DNA from: Segetibacter sp. 3557_3
GTDB lineage: Bacteria > Bacteroidota > Bacteroidia > Chitinophagales > Chitinophagaceae
Assembly (NCBI RefSeq): GCF_004354985.1
Contig: NZ_SMSK01000003.1
Span: forward strand, 124,001-188,000
Direction of reading: 5' to 3'
DNA length: 64,000 nt
Of this stretch, positions 27,213-35,579 are shown in pieces; the stretch's first letter is position 1, and each line of letters begins with the position of its first letter. The notes under the pieces were generated by a model, which saw only the letters and a program-made list of their open reading frames with translations, did no database searches and had not been told where the DNA came from. The position numbers and the translations under genes were made by a program.

Positions 27213-27905
27213 ATGAAAAGGAGCAAAACGAATTGCGATCTACAGCATTGCAGTCTTTGCAAAGGATGTTTAAAGGAATGGTTGCCGGCACTCGACGCTA
27301 ACCGGATTACCTATTCTTTTAAAAAAGGCGAACCCCTTTTCCACGAAGATGATCTTGTTACAGGCATTTATTTTGTTTACGAGGGCAAAGTGAAAGTGCA
27401 TAAACGTTGGGGCGACGAGAAAGAACTGATCGTAAGATTCGCCGGGCCCGGCGATATTGTAGGACATCGTGGACTTGGCAAAGAGACTTTTTACCCCGTG
27501 TCTGCTACTGCCCTGGAGAATGTTTCTGCCTGTTTTATCAACCTGGACTTTTTTCTCGCTACCCTCAAGGTAAATCACGATTATGCGTTTAGCCTGCTGA
27601 TGTTTTATGCACAGGAATTACAGGTTTCGGAACAGAATATGCGCAACATGGCCCATATGCCCGTGAAGGGTAGGGTAGCTTACGCGCTGTTGAAACTGGA
27701 AGAAAAGTTTGGTCTTGATGACCAGGGACTCCTCAACATATCGCTTACCCGCCAGGATCTTGCCTCGTACGCAGGCACAACTTATGAAACCGCTTTTCGC
27801 ATACTTACCGAATTAACCCAGGAGAAACTAATTGAATTTTCAGGTAAAGACGTGCAGATTAAAGATGCGAAAGCGCTTGGATTGCTACTTCTTTCGCCAA
27901 TTTAA
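27213..27905 (+). CDS. FNR-like regulator with N-terminal cysteine cluster
   Basis: A 230-residue Crp/Fnr protein. Unlike most Bacteroidota Crp relatives it has an N-terminal cysteine set, Cys8, 13, 16 and 19 (CDLQHCSLCKGC), and Cys107 in LENVSACFINLDFF, at the place where E. coli FNR has its fourth cluster ligand Cys122. The effector barrel contains FHEDDLVTGIYFVYEGKVKV and FAGPGDIVGH; the HTH includes LTRQDLASYAGTTYETAFRILTEL. It is beside the nitrate genes, in line with control by oxygen, NO or nitrogen supply. Fe-S binding is an inference. Confidence 0.85.
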   Translation: MKRSKTNCDLQHCSLCKGCLKEWLPALDANRITYSFKKGEPLFHEDDLVTGIYFVYEGKVKVHKRWGDEKELIVRFAGPGDIVGHRGLGKETFYPVSATALENVSACFINLDFFLATLKVNHDYAFSLLMFYAQELQVSEQNMRNMAHMPVKGRVAYALLKLEEKFGLDDQGLLNISLTRQDLASYAGTTYETAFRILTELTQEKLIEFSGKDVQIKDAKALGLLLLSPI

Positions 27906-28180
27906 ATAACCTTCCGGGCAATTACCGGATTCTTCGATTGCACAACGCAATTCTTTTTAAACGAATAATACGGCTGGCAATAAGACACGCACATCATTGC
28001 ATCCATAACATTAGTTCCCCGCCTGCAAGTGTTTGTAAATTCATTGTCTGAAACTCACCAGAGTCCAGCTTTATTTATTAACACTTATTGCCAATATCAT
28101 TTCTTTCACCGCTTTATAAACAGCAATTAGTGGCAAGATATTTTACCCGATATTGTGTGATCATAAAAGCCCACATCCGT
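27906..28180. other. Short intergenic region, nothing recognised
   Basis: No gene, terminator hairpin or repeat of the window's families was found here. The following gene's long frame begins inside it at 28088, but the lipoprotein start at 28181 is preferred. Confidence 0.4.
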
Positions 28181-28669
28181 ATGAAAAAATGGTTTATCGC
28201 CAGCCTGCTTTTTGCATCGTGTACCAACGGCAGCGAAAAAATAACCGCGACAGACTCACCAGCTGGAACAATGCCTGATACGCCTTATATAGTAGCGGGT
28301 ACCCCGGCCATCGGTAAAAACGATAGCACCATTGCCATACAGTTTGAGCAAGGTAGCAATACAGCCGCTATCACTGCGGACCTCCTTAATGGCAAACCGT
28401 TAAGCGTACTGGTGAACGTTAACAAGGGTAGCAAGTTAATGGCTGTGGTAAAAAATGTTACACCCGGCTTAAACCTGCGCATTAATCAATTGCATACACC
28501 ATCGGGTAGTACTGATGGTCCTTTTGGAAACCGGCTCGACTACAAAGCTGCCGACAGTGGAACATACCGGATTGTGGTTGGCAGTAATCTTATGGCTGAA
28601 GGCGTAACGTCGGGTAAGTTCAATATGGTTATCGGCGTCGAGAACAAACCACAGCAACCAATACAATAA
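28181..28669 (+). CDS. Hypothetical lipoprotein
   Basis: A 162-residue protein from MKKWFIASLLFASCTNGSE; the lipobox LFASC puts the lipidated Cys at residue 14. The mature part contains AIQFEQGSNTAAITADLL and a C-terminal half (GNRLDYKAADSGTYRIVVG, then GKFNMVIGVEN) that resembles small beta-sandwich domains found in secreted bacterial proteins such as prepeptidase-C-terminal-like or lysozyme-inhibitor modules. No family is firmly assigned. It converges with the gluconate permease gene, leaving only 19 bases between stops. Confidence 0.65.
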   Translation: MKKWFIASLLFASCTNGSEKITATDSPAGTMPDTPYIVAGTPAIGKNDSTIAIQFEQGSNTAAITADLLNGKPLSVLVNVNKGSKLMAVVKNVTPGLNLRINQLHTPSGSTDGPFGNRLDYKAADSGTYRIVVGSNLMAEGVTSGKFNMVIGVENKPQQPIQ

Positions 28670-28688
28670 TGAGCCTTAGCGGATGAGC

Positions 28689-30002
28689 TTAGTAGAACAG
28701 ATCGAGTACCATTACCCCGGCCAAGCCAAGAAAGGAAATCAGGCTCTCCATTACGGTCCAGGAAAGAAAGGTTTGTTTTAAGCTTAGGTTGAAAAACTCC
28801 TTAAACATCCAAAAGCCGGAGTCATTGATGTGGGAGCCAAAAACACTACCTGAGCCAACGGCAAGCACCATCAGCTCTGGGGAGACTGCACCTGAAAGCA
28901 CCAACGGCGATACCACCCCTGCTGCCGTAATGCCTGCTACTGTTGCAGAACCAATGGTTACCCTGAGTAAGGCAGTCACCAGCCAGCCAAAGATCAACGG
29001 ATGAATTTGCATACTGCTGCTAAACCCCGTAATATAGGTGCCGGTACCACTATCTATCAATACCTGCTTCAATACTCCACCGGCTGTAATAATCAGGAGG
29101 ATCATGGCAATTCCCGACACTGCATGGCTTGCCCACTGCATAGCACCATTCATCGACACGCCGCGCTTTAAGGCAAAAAAGTAAGTTGCAAACAGTACTG
29201 AAATCAATAAGGCAATGGTTGGGTCGCCCATAAACAGTACAGCCTTTACCATTAAACTATTTTTGTCAAAAAAATGTGCGATAGCAACAGCAAGTGTAAT
29301 CAGGAACACAGGTAACAGGGCAATTAAAAAACTTTCCCATTTACCAGGTAGTACAATTGCCGTGGTGGAAGTTTCCGGCTCTTCTGTCTCTTCAATTATC
29401 GTTGGTATTTTTTTCAGAACCCTACCCAACAAGGGGCCCGCAATGATCACTGTTGGTATTGCGATTACAAGACCAAGCAAAAGCGTTTTACCCATACTTG
29501 CATTAAGCGCATTTGTTAATACAACAGGGCCGGGGTGTGGAGGTAAGAAACAATGTGTTGTACTTAATGCTGCAGCCATCGGGATTCCGAGGTACAGCAA
29601 AGGCAACCCGGTTCGTTTAGCAATTGAAAATACCAGCGGTACCAGTATGATAAAGCCGGCATTATAATAAAGGGGAATGCCCACCAGGAAGCCTGTCAGC
29701 AACAGGGCCCACTGAATGTGTTTCTCCCCAAAAGCATTGATCAGCGTTCGGGTGATTTGTTCAGCAGCTCCACTTATTTCAAGCATTTTCCCGAGAATGG
29801 CACCCAGGCAAAGTATCAATGCAAGCCCACCCAATGTACTGCCCACACCTTTCTCTACCGACATCATCAAAGCGGCAGGTTGCATACCCAGCAACAGCCC
29901 CACAATTAGGGATACGATTAGCAACGAAAGAAACGGGCTTACCTTCTTAATGGTAAGAAATACCTGGATAATTACTCCAAACAGAATGATGAGCAATGGC
30001 AT
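28689..30002 (-). CDS. gntP: GntP-family gluconate/sugar-acid permease
   Basis: A 437-residue membrane protein with about 12-14 hydrophobic segments. Family motifs include SLIVGLLLGMQ, CLGAILGKMLEISGAAEQI, HCFLPPHPGPVVL and the late GSGSVFGSHINDSGFWMFKEFF. GntP members carry gluconate or related sugar acids in symport with protons. Located in the xylan region and 16 bases after a damaged dehydratase gene, its substrate may be a sugar acid from hemicellulose (glucuronate-derived or xylonate), but the sequence does not settle this. Confidence 0.9.
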   Translation of the reverse strand: MPLLIILFGVIIQVFLTIKKVSPFLSLLIVSLIVGLLLGMQPAALMMSVEKGVGSTLGGLALILCLGAILGKMLEISGAAEQITRTLINAFGEKHIQWALLLTGFLVGIPLYYNAGFIILVPLVFSIAKRTGLPLLYLGIPMAAALSTTHCFLPPHPGPVVLTNALNASMGKTLLLGLVIAIPTVIIAGPLLGRVLKKIPTIIEETEEPETSTTAIVLPGKWESFLIALLPVFLITLAVAIAHFFDKNSLMVKAVLFMGDPTIALLISVLFATYFFALKRGVSMNGAMQWASHAVSGIAMILLIITAGGVLKQVLIDSGTGTYITGFSSSMQIHPLIFGWLVTALLRVTIGSATVAGITAAGVVSPLVLSGAVSPELMVLAVGSGSVFGSHINDSGFWMFKEFFNLSLKQTFLSWTVMESLISFLGLAGVMVLDLFY

Positions 30003-30018
30003 GCCTTGATAGTTTTGG

Positions 30019-30891
30019 TTAATGCAGGTCGCGGGTTACAATATCTCCTGATCCACCGTTCAGCACATCCAGGTCGGCTCCAAGGTGTGCCTGCTGTACT
30101 TGATCAATATACAACTTTACATAACCACCTACAGCCATTGGTTGTGGCGGTACCCATGAGGCCCTTCTTCTTAGCAGTTCTTCGTCGCCGACGTGCAGGT
30201 GCAACAGCCGTTGTTCAACATCCAGTTCAATGATGTCGCCATCCTGAACCAGCGCAAGCGTGCCACCAATGGCCGACTCTGGCGATACATGCAACACAAC
30301 GGTGCCGGCGGCTGTACCACTCATTCTGCCGTCGGATATGCGAACCATATCGCGTACACCTTTCATCAACCATTTTTCGGGTAAATCAACATTGCCTACT
30401 TCGGGCATGCCGGGGTAACCGGCGGGTCCGACACCTTTTAGCACAATCACGCAATGCTCGTCGATGTCCAGGTCTGGTAGATCAATCCTCGCATGACAGT
30501 CTTCTATACTTTCAAAAACAACGGCACGACCGCTATGCTTCATAAGGGTAGGGGAAGCAGCTGAAGGCTTAATAACCGCACCATCCTGGCATAGGTTGCC
30601 CTTTAAAACGGCGATGCCCGCATGCGGTTGAAGCGGCTGTTCCAGTGGTGCAATCACGTCGTTATTGTAGCAAATGGGTTTATGGTTGTTATCACCAATT
30701 GCTTTGCCGTTAACAGTTATAGAATCGTTATGCAAATGGGGCTTAAGCTGATTGATTACCACGGGCAGTCCGCCCGCATAGTAGAAGTCCTCCATCAGGT
30801 ATTCGCCTGATGGTTTCAGGTTTACCAGCAAGGGGATCTTACTTCCAATGGTGTCAAAAAACCAGTCATAACTTCTAAGTTGTTTAGCCAT
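30019..30891 (-). pseudogene. IlvD/Edd dehydratase with large internal deletion
   Basis: A 290-residue frame, about half the normal length (near 570) of IlvD/Edd dehydratases. It opens with a normal family N-terminus, MAKQLRSYDWFF, then jumps after residue 14 straight to the mid-protein block IGSKIPLLVNLKPSGEYLMEDF and continues to a normal C-terminus (VRISDGRMSGTAAGTV; GGYVKLYIDQVQ). About 280 codons are missing in frame, including the segment with the Fe-S cysteine after CNTWSE. Activity as a sugar-acid dehydratase is therefore unlikely. It is coupled to gntP (16 bases). The lost enzyme probably acted on a pentonate or gluconate. Confidence 0.75.
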
Positions 30892-30940
30892 GCTACAATT
30901 TATTTCTGCTCTAAGAATTTAATCTCAGCTAAGCCATATT

Positions 30941-31080
30941 GTTTTTTTGGTGACCTGCGGTATATCGCTGCCGGGCTTCTGTTGCCCGCCCGGATAGACC
31001 CAGTCGGACGCCCGCCCGGATGAACCGGTTCGGACGGGGGTGTCACTCCCTTGTACCGCATTGCTCATGGCGGTTTTAAC
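30941..31080. repeat. Dispersed repeat, copy g (with two GC units)
   Basis: The core TTTTTTTGGTGACC and GTGTCACTCCCTTGTACCGCATTG matches copies a and d. At 30985-31040 there are two tandem 26-base GC-rich units (CCCGCCCGGATGAACCGG type), as in copy a. The outer inverted repeats are not clearly preserved. It fills most of the gap between the broken dehydratase gene and the peptidylprolyl isomerase gene. Confidence 0.6.
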
Positions 31081-31316
31081 GTTCGCACTGCAACGGATAT
31101 GTTCACCTTGAAGAGCTGTATTGTGCTACCCCGCCATGCCCGAAAACAGCCAAGATAAGTCGCACCTTTTATTTACCCCCAAAGTGCTTTTTAAATGTAA
31201 TGTTTAAACCATTATCGGCACTTATTGGATTTGGTGTTGCACCTACTCCATGGTACATTGTTCCATTAGAATATGCATTTTGCTTAATTTTCAAATACCA
31301 TTCAGGCGTCAATGTT

Positions 31317-31967
31317 ATGATCAGCACTTTTAAACTTACCCTTGCCACCCTTGCAATAACCGGCTTTCTGCATTGCCGTCCGGCGTCAAGGTTGTCTGAT
31401 CCTGGTGATCCTGCTTTTCAAATGCAGGCACCGGCTATATTCAACGTGCTCCTGAAAACCACCAAAGGTGATATCCTTTTAGAGAGCCGACGTGAATGGG
31501 CGCCCAATGGTGTTGATCGGTTTTACAACCTCGTGCGCCATGGTTACTACAATAATTCGCCGCTCTTCCGGATCCGGGCGGGAACCTGGGCACAGTTTGG
31601 TATTGCTGCCGACCCCAGGGTTGCACAGGTTTGGCGTACCCGCACAATTCCCGACGACCCACGCGTGGTAAGCAACCAGCGCGGTACAGTTGCTTTTGCC
31701 TTTAAAGATCCAAATGCCAGAACAACCCAGGTTTTCATCAACCTGCGCGACAACAGCTCCACGCACGATACGGTTCCATTTGTACCTTTCGCAAAAGTGA
31801 TCTCGGGAATGGATGTAGCCGACTCGCTTTATTCAGGTTATGGTGAACGCTCAGCAGGCGGCATCAGGGGTGGCAGGCAGGACTCTGCTTTTGCAGGAGG
31901 AAACCGGTATTTTAAGCAGTACTTTCCTTTACTGGACTATATTCAAAAGGCAAGTATTGTAAAATAG
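31317..31967 (+). CDS. Cyclophilin-type peptidylprolyl isomerase, exported
   Basis: A 216-residue protein from MISTFKLTLATLAITGF; the frame extends upstream to 31200, but that part lacks a convincing start. The hydrophobic N-terminus followed by LHC suggests export, possibly as a lipoprotein. The cyclophilin fold is seen in FNVLLKTTKGDILLE, GVDRFYNLVRHGYYNNSPLFR, RGTVAFAFKDPNARTTQVFI and FVPFAKVISGMDVADSL. It catalyses proline cis-trans isomerisation, presumably in the periplasm. It is monocistronic and has no evident link to the xylan genes. Confidence 0.85.
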   Translation: MISTFKLTLATLAITGFLHCRPASRLSDPGDPAFQMQAPAIFNVLLKTTKGDILLESRREWAPNGVDRFYNLVRHGYYNNSPLFRIRAGTWAQFGIAADPRVAQVWRTRTIPDDPRVVSNQRGTVAFAFKDPNARTTQVFINLRDNSSTHDTVPFVPFAKVISGMDVADSLYSGYGERSAGGIRGGRQDSAFAGGNRYFKQYFPLLDYIQKASIVK

Positions 31968-32041
31968 GTTTATCGCTTGCCTATTACTTACTTGAGCCAT
32001 AATCCGCTTAATCTAGCAAAATCTTATGGCCTTTAGAACAG

Positions 32042-32602
32042 CTACTTTTTAAAGCCGATCCTTTCCCGGTCTTGCCATTTTTTTCCGGCTGACTTTTCAT
32101 CCAACAGGTTTTCTATCGCATCGTAAATCTGCGATAACTGGCTGTCATGATTCGTAATCTGCTGTTGTATTTCTTTCAGTTGCAGTTTTACATCGGCCTG
32201 CAAAAGCACAAGTCGCCTGATTTCTACAAAGGCGCGCATGATCGCAATGTTCATGTTGATGGCTGTATCAGAATTCAGTATCCCGCTCAACATGGCAACT
32301 CCCTGTTCGGTAAAAGCATAAGGGAGGTAGCGGGTACCACCCCGCTTTTTCGAGGTTTCATTTTGCAACCTCATCTCGTGAACCGGCTCACTTGAGGTTT
32401 CAATCTGCAACCTCAAAGCATTATACTCTTCCCGCGAAAGCTGGAACATAAAGTCAGGCGGAAACCTTTTTATGTTTCGCTTTACCGCGAGGTTCAGTGA
32501 TTTTGTTTCTGTTCCGTAAAGGGCAGCGAGATCCTTATCCAGCATTATGCGTTCGCCCCTTACTTCATAAATCTTGTTTTGTATGCTTTGGATTACCTCC
32601 AT
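32042..32602 (-). CDS. ORF6N-domain protein
   Basis: A 186-residue protein from MEVIQSIQNKIYEVRG; a longer frame to 32731 has no family match. The ORF6N domain covers about residues 1-90 (RIMLDKDLAALYGTETKSLN; FPPDFMFQLSREEY), with YAFTEQGVAMLSGIL and AIMRAFVEIRRL after it, then a probable coiled coil (LKEIQQQITNHDSQLSQIYDA). Such proteins are common in Bacteroidota chromosomes and related to phage antirepressors. The role is unknown; DNA binding is likely. No other phage gene is near. Confidence 0.8.
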   Translation of the reverse strand: MEVIQSIQNKIYEVRGERIMLDKDLAALYGTETKSLNLAVKRNIKRFPPDFMFQLSREEYNALRLQIETSSEPVHEMRLQNETSKKRGGTRYLPYAFTEQGVAMLSGILNSDTAINMNIAIMRAFVEIRRLVLLQADVKLQLKEIQQQITNHDSQLSQIYDAIENLLDEKSAGKKWQDRERIGFKK

Positions 32603-32742
32603 AAAGGGAAAGTTCGCTGCAGATATTTCGGGTAATGATAATGGGCAGTTTTCCGCCCGGTAATAAGTACTATGTTCCCTCGTTGTATAGATTTCCATGA
32701 GGGCTTTCAGGTTCCTGATGCACTGGCACAACTTTGATCCAG

Positions 32743-34101
32743 TTACCGCAGGTACCGGGAAGCATATTCCAGGAAGGTAGGCCAGTTTGGGCCTGGGGTG
32801 TGCCCACCCGAATGTTGGCGGAAAGCGATTTCTCCACTCATGAGCCCGGTTTCGAGGGCAGGAAAGGTTGTTGTTCCAAGGTCTTTTTTACCAAGCAACC
32901 GGTAAACCGGTCCTGCAGCTACGGCTGCCATAAACATACCTCGAACATCCACCCATGCATCCCCTTTATCGCCGGCACTAATGAATACCGGTCTTGGTGC
33001 GCATAAAGCAATCAGTTCATGTGCGTCTACCGGCAGATCATTCCAGGTTAACGGACCGGCATATTTAAGGTAGTTTCCTGCCATCCAGTGATAAAGGCCG
33101 GAGCTTGCAATGTTCTCCACTAGTTCACCAGCGTTCCTCCGGTGTAGCTTTGCACCACCCTGACCCGAAGAGCTGATGAAGCCGATTGCGAAACGTTGAT
33201 CATAAGCCATGGCCACCAGGGCAGCCTTGCCATATCTCGAGTGTCCTTCGATGGCCACCCGTTTTGCATCTACCATCGGGTCTGTTTCAAAATAATCCAG
33301 TGCCCGGCTCGCTCCCCATGCCCAGGCACGCAAGGCACCCCAATCTTCGGGTTTACGAGGCTGTCCTTTGTTAACAAGTCCAATAACGCCCTGCTTCAGG
33401 CCGGCACCATTATCTGCCTGTATGCTGGTTGGAATGAGTATGGCATAACCCCATCCTTTTTCAAGCACCTGCTGCTGCCACGAAGGTGGTGCAGGTGCGG
33501 CGGCATTGTTCGCGGTGGCGGTTGGAGCCGGCATGCGAAAGCCGGGGGGAAAAACAAAACCCAGTTCCATAACAACAGGAACCTGCTTTTTTACAAGCGC
33601 GGGTGTGCTTACCGTTAGCTGGATATCGACTGTAACAGAGGGATAGCTACTATTATCAACATGGCCGATCAGTTTGCGCGTGATAACCGGGAAAGTGCCA
33701 ACCGTATCGCTAGCCGTTGATACAACTTCCCATCGAACTTTAGGTGTTGTTGCGGGCATACGGCCATACACTTCGCGGTTGAAGTCCTCTATAATCTCAC
33801 CCCTGCGTTGTTCCCACCAAAGTTTTGCATTGGTAATGGGTTTGCCATTTTTTAGCAACAGCGGGTCAGGCAAGGCAGGGTAAGGGTTCGCCTTGCTTTC
33901 ATCGTAGTTGGCTGCATTAGGTGCGTTGGGATCATTGCCGTTTGCGCCTTGCCTAAGTGAATTGATCTGCAATAAGCCAAGCATATGTTTATGATCCTCC
34001 TGGCTCAGCTTGTTTATGCTATCCCTTGCCTGTTGGCTGGGTTGGGCAATGGCGACACCCGTTTGAAAGCACAGGAGAATAAAAGCCGGTAAAAATTTCA
34101 T
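32743..34101 (-). CDS. CE15-type glucuronoyl esterase
   Basis: A 452-residue secreted enzyme with signal peptide (cut near AIAQ, residue 20). It is an alpha/beta hydrolase of the CE15 family, which cleaves ester bonds between the methylglucuronate of xylan and lignin alcohols. The nucleophile is Ser288 in the family motif GHSRYGKAAL, and the catalytic His is probably His434 in SGGHTPGPNW. It also shows WWEQRRGEIIEDFNREVYGR near residues 95-114. The position in a region with GH67 and GH115 fits this substrate. An AGCAATCGG word 30 bases upstream resembles half of the LacI operator. Confidence 0.85.
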   Translation of the reverse strand: MKFLPAFILLCFQTGVAIAQPSQQARDSINKLSQEDHKHMLGLLQINSLRQGANGNDPNAPNAANYDESKANPYPALPDPLLLKNGKPITNAKLWWEQRRGEIIEDFNREVYGRMPATTPKVRWEVVSTASDTVGTFPVITRKLIGHVDNSSYPSVTVDIQLTVSTPALVKKQVPVVMELGFVFPPGFRMPAPTATANNAAAPAPPSWQQQVLEKGWGYAILIPTSIQADNGAGLKQGVIGLVNKGQPRKPEDWGALRAWAWGASRALDYFETDPMVDAKRVAIEGHSRYGKAALVAMAYDQRFAIGFISSSGQGGAKLHRRNAGELVENIASSGLYHWMAGNYLKYAGPLTWNDLPVDAHELIALCAPRPVFISAGDKGDAWVDVRGMFMAAVAAGPVYRLLGKKDLGTTTFPALETGLMSGEIAFRQHSGGHTPGPNWPTFLEYASRYLR

Positions 34102-34239
34102 GTTGGAAGTGGGTTGGGAGGGTAGGAGAGATTAGCAATCGGAACGTCAATAAAGAATATTTTTGAGTTGTTTAAAGCCGTTAGCACCCAAACGGAACAG
34201 CAGCTAAGGGTGCTTTCACCCGCTTTTATGAAGGTATCG

Positions 34240-35160
34240 CTATTCAACCCCTTTAACATTCATGTCAAGAACAAAGACCGACTCGGAGGCCGTGATGAAA
34301 AGTGTTTTTCGCGCTTTGCCAGCAAAACAAAGATTAGCGGTCCAGTTTGCGGGCACTTTAATATGACCCACCTGTTTACCTTCTTTATCAAATATCGTGA
34401 CCCCATTACCCGTAAGGTATACATTCCCTTTTTCGTCCAGTGTCATGCCGTCGGAACCAAGGTTTGCAAACAGGGTACGGTTGCTTAAAGATCCGTCTTT
34501 ATTGACGGTGTAACGATATGTTTTACCTGCACCGATATCAGCAACATACAACAGCTTGCCGTCCGGAGTTCCGACGATGCCATTGGGCTTTTTTATGGTG
34601 TCGTCAACCACAACCGGTTGGCTTTTCTGGTCCGCCATGTAGTAAACTTTCTCACCTTTAACCCGGCTGACTTCTCCTCCCCAATACGCCCTGCGATATA
34701 GTGGATCGGTAAAGTAAATACTTCCATTCGGCTGTACCCAAAGGTCATTCGGACCATTTAGCCTGAGCCCGCTCAAGTCCTTGAGAATTACCGTCACCTT
34801 TTTATCAGGACTAATCGACCACACTTCATTTCTTTCATCCGCGCACGATAACAAATTTCCTTTGCGATCGAAATGCATCCCATTTGACCGCCCTGTTTTT
34901 TCCATGAATACACTTAGTTTCCCATCCGCACTATACTTCCAGATTTTGTCGTTTGGCTGATCGGTAAAGAAAACATTGCCTTGCTGGTCTACCGTAGGGC
35001 CTTCAGTAAACTTAAAACTGTCGGAGACCAGCCGGAGTGAGGCACCCGGCGCAACCAGTCCCTCGGCGCCAGTAATCTGTGCACCCGAGTCGCTTAGGGA
35101 AAGTGCAAGTATTGCAATCATAAGTAAGTACTTAAAAAATGAAGATGGGCGTTTATGCAT
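34240..35160 (-). CDS. SMP-30/gluconolactonase-family lactonase
   Basis: A 306-residue exported protein (signal peptide to about DSGAQ, residue 27) with a six-bladed beta-propeller. Metal-site segments are FKFTEGPTVDQQGNVFFTD (Glu), RSNGMHFDRKGNLL (Asn), LNGPNDLWVQPNGSIYFTD (Asn) and LGSDGMTLDEKGN (Asp). The family hydrolyses sugar lactones such as gluconolactone or xylonolactone. Here a role with xylan-derived aldonolactones is plausible, given the permease and dehydratase remains nearby. Confidence 0.85.
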   Translation of the reverse strand: MHKRPSSFFKYLLMIAILALSLSDSGAQITGAEGLVAPGASLRLVSDSFKFTEGPTVDQQGNVFFTDQPNDKIWKYSADGKLSVFMEKTGRSNGMHFDRKGNLLSCADERNEVWSISPDKKVTVILKDLSGLRLNGPNDLWVQPNGSIYFTDPLYRRAYWGGEVSRVKGEKVYYMADQKSQPVVVDDTIKKPNGIVGTPDGKLLYVADIGAGKTYRYTVNKDGSLSNRTLFANLGSDGMTLDEKGNVYLTGNGVTIFDKEGKQVGHIKVPANWTANLCFAGKARKTLFITASESVFVLDMNVKGVE

Positions 35161-35579
35161 GTAAGCGGGTTAATATGCTTTGGAAAGCCAATAGTTAAAA
35201 GTAGAATTTTAAAAGCGACTACAAGTTGATGAATCTTAGCTAATCGGTATAGCCAACCTTCAATAAGGTGAGTCCAACAGTCAGTTGTTCTTTTGGCTGG
35301 CGCGACTAAAACTCCTCTATAGTTTGCATGGAAACTGAGCCCGTCTGAATGGCAAGCCAGGTCAAAAGTCAAAAGTCAGGTATAAATGAAAAATGTAAAA
35401 TGTAAAATGAAAAAATCTGGTACTCGATCGTTGAAAGAACTGCCGGCCGCAACGTTGCTTGTATGAAGGCTAGTGTTTGTCGCGTAACCCCAATTCAAAC
35501 CACTGGTTTTGGATTAGAAAGCATCATCTTGATCGAGTGTGATTTTTAATTTTTAATTTTTAATTTTTTATTGTTTCTT
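35161..35579. repeat. Gap with short-word repeat tracts between SMP-30 and GH3
   Basis: No gene is seen. At about 35357-35415 there are runs of CAAAAGTC and AAATGTAAAATG words. At 35541-35575, ending at the GH3 stop codon, there is a TTTTTAATTTTTAATTTTTAA run. The same word types occur on the other side of GH3 (38229-38340), so the gene is framed by related tracts. Confidence 0.5.

Noticed and set aside
32042-32602. Prophage remnant at the ORF6N gene
   Set aside because: No integrase, capsid, lysis gene or attachment repeats nearby; ORF6N genes often stand alone in Bacteroidota.
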